38,067 bases of DNA from assembly GCA_946482595.1 (NCBI GenBank), contig CAMLSD010000046.1, forward strand, positions 1-38,067. The letters are read 5' to 3'. The stretch comes from an uncultured Comamonadaceae bacterium (lineage in GTDB: Bacteria > Pseudomonadota > Gammaproteobacteria > Burkholderiales > Burkholderiaceae). Within the stretch, counting starts at the first letter, position 1. Each line of letters begins with the position of its first letter. The notes beneath the pieces were generated by a model. That model was not told the origin of the DNA, ran no database searches, and was given only the letters and a program-made list of their open reading frames with translations. Positions 33,605-38,067 of this stretch are shown here, in pieces. Made by a program: the position numbers and the translations under genes.

Positions 33605-34435
33605 ATGCCCAACGTGCTGCCCACCTCCCGTCGACTTGCGCTGCGCCTTGCCGCAGGCGCCGCCCTGCTCGCCCTGCTGGGCGCCTGCAGCCGCACCGAC
33701 AGCCCTGCCACACCGGCCGCCGCGGCGCCCGACACACCGGCGCCGGCCGCGCGCGAGCTGGTGGTCGGCACCGACGCCGTCTACGCCCCGTTCGAATTCC
33801 AGGATGCCGAAGGACGCATCGTCGGTTTCGACATCGACATCCTGAGCGCGGTCGCCGAAAAGGCCGGCCTCAAGCTGCGATTCGTCAACACGCCCTGGGA
33901 GGGCATGTTCAACACGCTGGCCCAGGGTGACCGCGACATCCTGGTGTCGGCCATCACGATCACCGACGAGCGCCGCCAGTCGATGGACTTCTCGCAGCCC
34001 TACTTCGACGCGGCCCAGCTCATCGCCGTGGCCAGCGATTCGAAGGTCAGCCGCTTCGAAGACATCAAGACGCTGCACGTGGGCGTGCAGACCGGCACCA
34101 CCGGCGACGAAGCCGTCTCGAAGCTGATGGGCAAGACCCACCCGAAGCTGCGCCGCTTCGAGTCGACCCCGCTGGCCCTGAAAGAGCTGGAAAGCGGCGG
34201 CCTGGACGCCGTGGTGGCCGACAACGGCGTGATCGCGCACTACGTGGCCAACAACAGCGGCGGACGTTTCAAGGCCATCAGCGACCCGGCCTTTCCGGCG
34301 GAGCAGTACGGCTTTGTCGTGCGCAAAGGGCAGGCCGAGCTGCTGAAGCAACTCGACGACGGCCTGGCAGCGATCCGCGCGGACGGCAGCTACGATCGCA
34401 TCCATGCGCGCTGGTTTGGCGCCACCCCGCGATGA
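33605..34435 (+). CDS. Amino-acid ABC transporter binding protein (SBP_bac_3), lipoprotein
   Basis: Extracytoplasmic binding protein of 276 residues, family 3. The signal peptide ends in the lipobox LLGAC (Cys28), followed by an Ala/Pro-rich linker [14 protein letters not shown]. The mature fold opens with [28 protein letters not shown] and includes [28 protein letters not shown] and [11 protein letters not shown], typical of polar or basic amino-acid binders; Arg in the DERRQ motif would hold the ligand carboxylate. No permease or ATPase gene is in the operon. The gene ends in an ATGA overlap with mmuM. A sulfur amino acid or S-methylmethionine is a reasonable but unproven ligand. Confidence 0.93.
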   Translation: MPNVLPTSRRLALRLAAGAALLALLGACSRTDSPATPAAAAPDTPAPAARELVVGTDAVYAPFEFQDAEGRIVGFDIDILSAVAEKAGLKLRFVNTPWEGMFNTLAQGDRDILVSAITITDERRQSMDFSQPYFDAAQLIAVASDSKVSRFEDIKTLHVGVQTGTTGDEAVSKLMGKTHPKLRRFESTPLALKELESGGLDAVVADNGVIAHYVANNSGGRFKAISDPAFPAEQYGFVVRKGQAELLKQLDDGLAAIRADGSYDRIHARWFGATPR

Positions 34436-35394
34436 CACCACCCGCTGATCGCACCGACCCCATCGCAGCCTGGCTGGCGCGGCGCCCGCGCCTGGTGCTC
34501 GATGGCGCCCTGGCCACCGAGCTGGAGCGCCGCGGCGCCGACCTGCGCGACGCGTTGTGGTCGGCCCGTCTGCTGATCGAGCAGCCCGAGCTGATCCGTG
34601 CGGTGCACCTCGACTACTTCCGCGCCGGCGCCGACGTGGCCACCACCGCCAGCTACCAGGCCAGCTTCGAGGGGTTTGCCCGCCGCGGCATCGGCGCGGA
34701 GGATGCCGCCGACCTGATGCGGCGTTCCGTCCAGCTCGCGGTGGACGCACGCACGCAGGCCCTGGCCGAACGACCGCCGGGCGCGGCTCGTCCACGGCCG
34801 CTGGTGGCCGCATCCATCGGCCCCTTCGGCGCGATGCTGGCCGACGGCTCCGAGTACCGCGGCAACTATGGCCTGGACGTGCACGCGCTGATGGACTTCC
34901 ATCGCCCACGCCTGGAGGTGCTGGCCGCCGCCGGGGCCGACCTGCTGGCCTGCGAAACGCTGCCCTGCCTGGCCGAGGCGCTGGCACTGGCCCGGCTGAT
35001 GGACGAGACCCCGGGCTGCCGCGGCTGGATCAGCTTCAGCTGCCGCGACGGTGAACACAACAGCCAGGGCGAACGCCTGGCCGACTGCGTGGCGGCGATC
35101 GAAGCCTACGAGTCGGTCGTGGCCGTGGGCATCAACTGCACGGCACCGCAACATGTGGCCTCGCTGCTGGTGCAGGCCCGCACCCGCACAAGCAAGCCGT
35201 TGCTGGCCTATCCGAATGCGGGTGAGGTGTGGGACGCCCAGGCCCGCGCCTGGCGGCCCGGCCCAGCCTGTGCGCACCGGCCCTTTGACGAGCAGGCCAT
35301 GGACTGGGCCCAGGCCGGCGCCCGGCTGATCGGCGGCTGCTGCCGCACCACCCCGGCCGACATTGCCGCCCTGGTGGCCCGCTGGTCGCACTGA
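34432..35394 (+). CDS. mmuM: Homocysteine S-methyltransferase
   Basis: Enzyme of 320 residues of the MmuM/BHMT family, which transfers a methyl group from S-methylmethionine (or S-adenosylmethionine) to homocysteine, giving methionine. Zinc ligands are the Cys in [10 protein letters not shown] and the Cys pair in [14 protein letters not shown] near the C-terminus. [18 protein letters not shown] at the start and [15 protein letters not shown] are family signatures. Its ATG overlaps the stop of the binding-protein gene. Combination with a trans-sulfuration-type enzyme and an amino-acid binding protein suggests salvage of methylated sulfur amino acids. Confidence 0.94.
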   Translation: MTPPADRTDPIAAWLARRPRLVLDGALATELERRGADLRDALWSARLLIEQPELIRAVHLDYFRAGADVATTASYQASFEGFARRGIGAEDAADLMRRSVQLAVDARTQALAERPPGAARPRPLVAASIGPFGAMLADGSEYRGNYGLDVHALMDFHRPRLEVLAAAGADLLACETLPCLAEALALARLMDETPGCRGWISFSCRDGEHNSQGERLADCVAAIEAYESVVAVGINCTAPQHVASLLVQARTRTSKPLLAYPNAGEVWDAQARAWRPGPACAHRPFDEQAMDWAQAGARLIGGCCRTTPADIAALVARWSH

Positions 35395-35424
35395 TCCGCC
35401 GCGCGCGGTGCGATCATCACGGGC

Positions 35425-36405
35425 ATGACCGCTGCCCGTCCCACCCCGGATTCACAGGTGCTCCGGGCCTTCAGTTCGTGCCTGCTCGCGCTGGGTGACG
35501 TCACCCATGGCGCCAGCGTGGAGCGCATCATCGAGGAGGCCATGCGCACCTTGCAGCCGCTGGTGCGCTTCGAGCGCGCATGGTGGGGGCAGGTCGCCGC
35601 CGGCCGCGCCGAGGCGCGCAACTGGCTGCAGGGGCATATCGGCCTGAGCGCGAGCTTTGGCGAGGAATGGAACCAGCTGGCCAGCCAGGACGACTTCGGG
35701 CAGCAATCGATGCAGCAGCTCGGGCAGGTGGTGCGCTCCAGCGAAGAAGACCCTCCCGGTGACGTGCAGCGCTTCAGCGATCGTTATGGCCTGCGCCACG
35801 CGATGGCCATCACGGTCGAACTGCCCGGCAGCGGTCTGCTGTTTTTCGTGTCGCTGTACCGCGCCGATCCCGACACGCCGTTCACCGACGCCGATGAAGC
35901 GCTCTTTGCCGAGTTCATGGCCCACCTGCTGCAGGGCTGGCGCCGCCGGCTGTCGGCCATCCATGCCCGCCTGGCGCTGCCCTCCTGGGAGGACTTCGCC
36001 GTGGCCGACCCGCAAGGCCGCCTGCTCTACCTGGGCCGCCGAGCCACGGCCGAGCTGAAGCGTGCCTTCGCCCACTGGAACGGCTGGGTGCTGCCCCAGG
36101 AGCTGACGGCCGTGCTGACCGATCCGAGCGGTCCGGCACGCGTGCCGCCCTCACTGACGGTGCAGCGCGTGGGCACGCTGCTCGCGGTGGCCTGCACCCG
36201 CACGGCCACGCGGCGTCTGGGCCTGACCCCGTCGCAATGGAATGTGGCCATGCTGTATGCGCAGGGGCAGTCCTACACCGAGATCGCCCATCGACTCGGC
36301 CGATCGCCCGCCACGGTGCGCACCTACCTGCGCGATGCCTACGCGCAGCTGGGCGTGAGCAACAAGATCGAGCTGCTGGCCGCCCTGCACGACGCGGATC
36401 GGTGA
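35425..36405 (+). CDS. LuxR-type HTH transcriptional regulator
   Basis: Regulator of 326 residues. The C-terminal GerE-type HTH is clear (LGLTPSQWNVAMLYAQGQSYTEIAHRLGRSPATVRTYLRDAYAQLGVSNKIELLAAL, about 265-322). The N-terminal 180 residues look like a GAF-type sensor fold (IIEEAMRTLQPLVRFERAWWG, FFVSLYRADPDTPFTDADEALFAEFMAHLLQGW) rather than a receiver or an autoinducer domain, as no phosphoacceptor is evident. The ligand is unknown. It lies 31 bp after mmuM and 102 bp before a secreted lipase gene on the same strand. A 20-bp dyad begins 11 bp after its stop, so it may activate the lipase. Confidence 0.88.
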   Translation: MTAARPTPDSQVLRAFSSCLLALGDVTHGASVERIIEEAMRTLQPLVRFERAWWGQVAAGRAEARNWLQGHIGLSASFGEEWNQLASQDDFGQQSMQQLGQVVRSSEEDPPGDVQRFSDRYGLRHAMAITVELPGSGLLFFVSLYRADPDTPFTDADEALFAEFMAHLLQGWRRRLSAIHARLALPSWEDFAVADPQGRLLYLGRRATAELKRAFAHWNGWVLPQELTAVLTDPSGPARVPPSLTVQRVGTLLAVACTRTATRRLGLTPSQWNVAMLYAQGQSYTEIAHRLGRSPATVRTYLRDAYAQLGVSNKIELLAALHDADR

Positions 36406-36415
36406 ATTCCCTGCC

Positions 36416-36461
36416 CCCTCCGCAGTTGCGGAGGGCTCGCAGCGCATGGGCGCCCTATCGT
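36416..36461 (+). promoter_or_regulatory. Lux-box-like dyad and putative -10 of the lipase promoter
   Basis: CCCTCCGCAGTTGCGGAGGG (36416-36435) is a 20-bp inverted repeat with 9-bp arms. A -10-like TATCGT lies at 36456-36461, predicting a start at 36468 and placing the dyad centre at -42.5, the class II position of LuxR-type activators. It might instead be a weak terminator for the upstream gene, but no T-tract follows. Confidence 0.55.
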
Positions 36462-36507
36462 GCCTTCGCGCATCGCACCCGCGGTGCGGCGACAGGAGAC
36501 ACGACCC

Positions 36508-37746
36508 ATGAAGACACGAACGAACGAGCCCCGCAGTCCGCGGGCCTGGCTGCTGGCCGGCGCCCTGGCGGCCACGGTGGCCGGCATGAGCGCCACCCTC
36601 AGCGGCTGCGGCGGTGCCGAAGCGTCCACCACCCCTGAACTGCGTGCAGGCCCGCCTGGCGCGAACTTCTGGGACGTCCCGCGCACGGTGCCCGCCGATG
36701 CACGCCCGGGCGACATCCACTGGGCCCAGGAACGCAGCGATGCACCGGCAGGTGCCCGCGGGTGGAATGTGATCTACGTCTCGGAGGTGACCCCCGGCCA
36801 GCTGCGCTATGTGAGCGGCGAGATCTACCTGCCCACGGCCCCGTCCACCGCACCGCGCGACGTGGTCCTGTGGAACCACGAGACCGCCGGCAACGGCGAC
36901 GCCTGCGCCCCCTCACGGCGCAACCTGCTGTACGGCGACGGCACACCCCGCGTACCGGGCCTGCCGGCACTGCTGGCCCAGGGCCGGGTGGTGGTGATGA
37001 GCGACTACCCCGGGTTGGGCCTGTCGGGGCCGACCTACTACATGGCCGGTGAACCCAACGCGCGTGCATCACTGGACATGCTGCGGGTGGTCCGCAACTT
37101 CCCCGAGGCCAACGCATCGACCCGTTTTGCGATGTACGGCTGGTCCCAGGGCGGACAGACCACGCTGTGGGCCAGCTCGATCGCGGGCAGCTATGCACGC
37201 GAGTTCCAGCCCGTCGGCGGCGCGCTGATCGCCCCGGCCGGCCGCATCCTCGACCTCACGCTGAATTCCATGACCGAAACGGCGCTGGCCGGCTACGTGA
37301 TCTCGACGCTGCCCGGCATCCGCAGCCTGTTCCCGACGCTGAAGTACGGTGACTTCCTGACGGTGGAAGGGCTCGAGCAGTTCCCGGCGATGACCGACGG
37401 CTGCTTCGACGTGTTCGGCAGCGCCGCAACCGTGGCCGCGCCGTACCGCCCCGATGCACTGTCGCCCGGCAGCCCCTGGCATGCGGCGATGACGCAGGTC
37501 GACAGCTTCCGCGCCGTGAAGGAGGTGCCGATGCTGATCCTGCAGGGCGCCCGTGACGACACCACCCCGGTGCGCCTGACCGCCCGCCTGCGCAACGACC
37601 TGTGCGCCGCGGGTGCACCGGTCGACTACCGCGAGTTCGCCAGCCTCGATCACGAGTCCATCGTGCCCGTGGCCGACGAACTGGTGCCCGGCTGGTTCGA
37701 TGCCCGCTTCAAGGGGGCGATGCCGTCGACGAACTGTTCGCCCTGA
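36508..37746 (+). CDS. Secreted lipase or esterase, lipoprotein
   Basis: Alpha/beta hydrolase of 412 residues resembling the secretory lipase (LIP) family. The signal peptide ends in a lipobox-like LSGC (Cys34), so the enzyme is probably lipid-anchored or secreted. VVLWNHETAGNGDAC carries the oxyanion region, and the nucleophile is in MYGWSQGGQTT (GWSQG). The late LILQGARDDTTPVRLT holds the likely Asp and FASLDHESIV the catalytic His. Several Cys residues (GDACAPS, DGCFDV, DLCAAG) suggest disulfide bonds. CAGGAG lies 11 bases before the ATG at 36508. It is probably activated by the upstream LuxR-type regulator through the dyad at 36416. Confidence 0.88.
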   Translation: MKTRTNEPRSPRAWLLAGALAATVAGMSATLSGCGGAEASTTPELRAGPPGANFWDVPRTVPADARPGDIHWAQERSDAPAGARGWNVIYVSEVTPGQLRYVSGEIYLPTAPSTAPRDVVLWNHETAGNGDACAPSRRNLLYGDGTPRVPGLPALLAQGRVVVMSDYPGLGLSGPTYYMAGEPNARASLDMLRVVRNFPEANASTRFAMYGWSQGGQTTLWASSIAGSYAREFQPVGGALIAPAGRILDLTLNSMTETALAGYVISTLPGIRSLFPTLKYGDFLTVEGLEQFPAMTDGCFDVFGSAATVAAPYRPDALSPGSPWHAAMTQVDSFRAVKEVPMLILQGARDDTTPVRLTARLRNDLCAAGAPVDYREFASLDHESIVPVADELVPGWFDARFKGAMPSTNCSP

Positions 37747-37786
37747 CGGAGCCAGGCCAAGCGCAGGCACATGGACCCGGGGTTCA

Positions 37787-37816
37787 GCCCCCTCTCCCGC
37801 TTGCGGGAGAGGGGGC
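37787..37816. repeat. REP-like palindrome, copy 2
   Basis: Perfect inverted repeat with 14-bp arms (GCCCCCTCTCCCGC at 37787-37800, complement at 37803-37816) and a TT loop, 40 bp downstream of the lipase stop. It is the longest-armed of the three copies and could act as a transcription stop or mRNA stabiliser. Confidence 0.75.
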
Positions 37817-37847
37817 AGCTCCGGCATCGCACAGCTCCGGCATCGCA
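37816..37847. repeat. 16-bp tandem duplication
   Basis: CAGCTCCGGCATCGCA occurs twice back to back (37816-37831, 37832-37847) directly beside palindrome copy 2. It looks like a recent slippage or duplication event. Confidence 0.8.
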
Positions 37848-37885
37848 CATCGGCGACGCCGCACATGTTCACTGGGAGCTTCGCT

Positions 37886-37920
37886 CCCTCTCCCGCCTGC
37901 GGGAGAGGGCTGGGGAGAGG
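37886..37920. repeat. REP-like palindrome, copy 3, with flanking block
   Basis: Arms CCCTCTCCCGC (37886-37896) and GCGGGAGAGGG (37899-37909), followed by CTGGGGAGAGG. This is the reverse complement of copy 1 and its flank (202-236), with one base difference in the flank. Confidence 0.75.
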
Positions 37921-38027
37921 GCACAACGCCCCAAGTCACCTCAACACCCGATCCCCGAGGCGATGCGCAGCGAGCCGAGCGGTATGTCCCCGTCTGTGGC
38001 GCCGAGGAGCGCAGCGGCTGCAAGGTT

Positions 38028-38067
38028 GCCCCGCGCCCAGCGCGGGGCTGGCGAGGACTGTTTGAGC
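38028..38067. repeat. Head of a dispersed intergenic element, cut by the window end
   Basis: Perfect 9-bp hairpin GCCCCGCGC-CCA-GCGCGGGGC (38028-38048), then TGGCGAGGACTGTTTGAGC. From memory, GGCGAGGACTGTTTGAGC begins a repeat common between genes in Burkholderiales, whose far end carries the TTTCTTTG/CAAAG hairpin seen here at 81-114. Confidence 0.55.

Larger units (their letters stand above)
37747..38067. repeat. Non-coding repeat region at the right end
   Basis: No gene is supported. It contains two REP-like palindromes, a 16-bp tandem duplication (37816-37847), a GGGAGC/GCTCCC hairpin (37874-37888) and, at the very end, the start of a dispersed element with a GCCCCGCGC/GCGCGGGGC hairpin followed by GGCGAGGACTGTTTGAGC. 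Confidence 0.65.

Noticed and set aside
37747..38067. Possible insertion sequence at the right end
   Set aside because: Only short palindromes are present; there is no transposase frame and no terminal repeat pair with a target duplication.

Overview
The window is GC-rich (roughly 70 percent by eye), densely coded DNA in which nearly every gene has a recognisable bacterial family. A Bug/TctC-type binding protein, a single-domain xylose-type ABC ATPase, many LysR/GntR/XRE/Lrp/LuxR regulators and a characteristic intergenic repeat at both ends together suggest a betaproteobacterium of the order Burkholderiales (Rubrivivax, Leptothrix or Aquincola-like). This assignment is inferred from gene content, not from an rRNA marker. 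I see no rRNA, tRNA, CRISPR array, transposase or phage gene.

Layout. (1) 1-273: non-coding, with hairpin-rich dispersed repeats. (2) 274-7402, minus strand: a complete D-xylose operon in the order LacI-type regulator, xylF, xylH, xylG, xylB, xylA. Two matching 16-bp LacI-type operators lie in front of the regulator, so one control region can govern uptake, isomerisation and phosphorylation. (3) 7636-14191: mixed housekeeping and accessory genes. These are an alpha/beta hydrolase, an XRE-cupin regulator translationally coupled to a GNAT acetyltransferase, a 63-residue membrane peptide, a DUF1993 protein, a PAS histidine kinase, an unknown membrane protein and an ankyrin-repeat protein. (4) 14258-19053: a DcrB-like protein with a TQEP repeat, a small HTH protein, a divergent RlaP-type nucleotidyltransferase and a Lon-type protease. 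(5) 19155-22457: a LuxR-type response regulator overlapping a membrane hybrid histidine kinase, then a lipoprotein. (6) 22522-28525: a GNAT enzyme, a divergent SDR/LysR pair and a 1199-residue multi-spanning membrane protein with a patatin lipase domain. (7) 28716-31259: a GntR regulator, a Bug-type binding protein and an amidohydrolase, forming a small catabolic operon for an unknown organic acid or lactone. (8) 31298-35394: a cysteine-cluster protein, then an Lrp regulator divergent from a PLP sulfur-amino-acid enzyme, an amino-acid binding lipoprotein and a homocysteine methyltransferase. (9) 35425-37746: a LuxR-type regulator and a secreted lipase separated by a 20-bp perfect dyad. (10) 37747-38067: palindromic repeats again.

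The most informative unexplained signals are regulatory. Two equal-geometry dyads sit exactly on the -35 and -10 of a predicted leaderless XRE-cupin gene. A GntR operator fills the spacer of its own promoter. A 20-bp dyad lies at the calculated -42.5 of a lipase promoter beside a LuxR-type regulator. Among proteins, the patatin fused to about 14-15 membrane segments and the sulfur-amino-acid operon with a lone binding protein are the best candidates for new biology. No clearly new multi-gene system such as a defence island can be demonstrated from the sequence alone.
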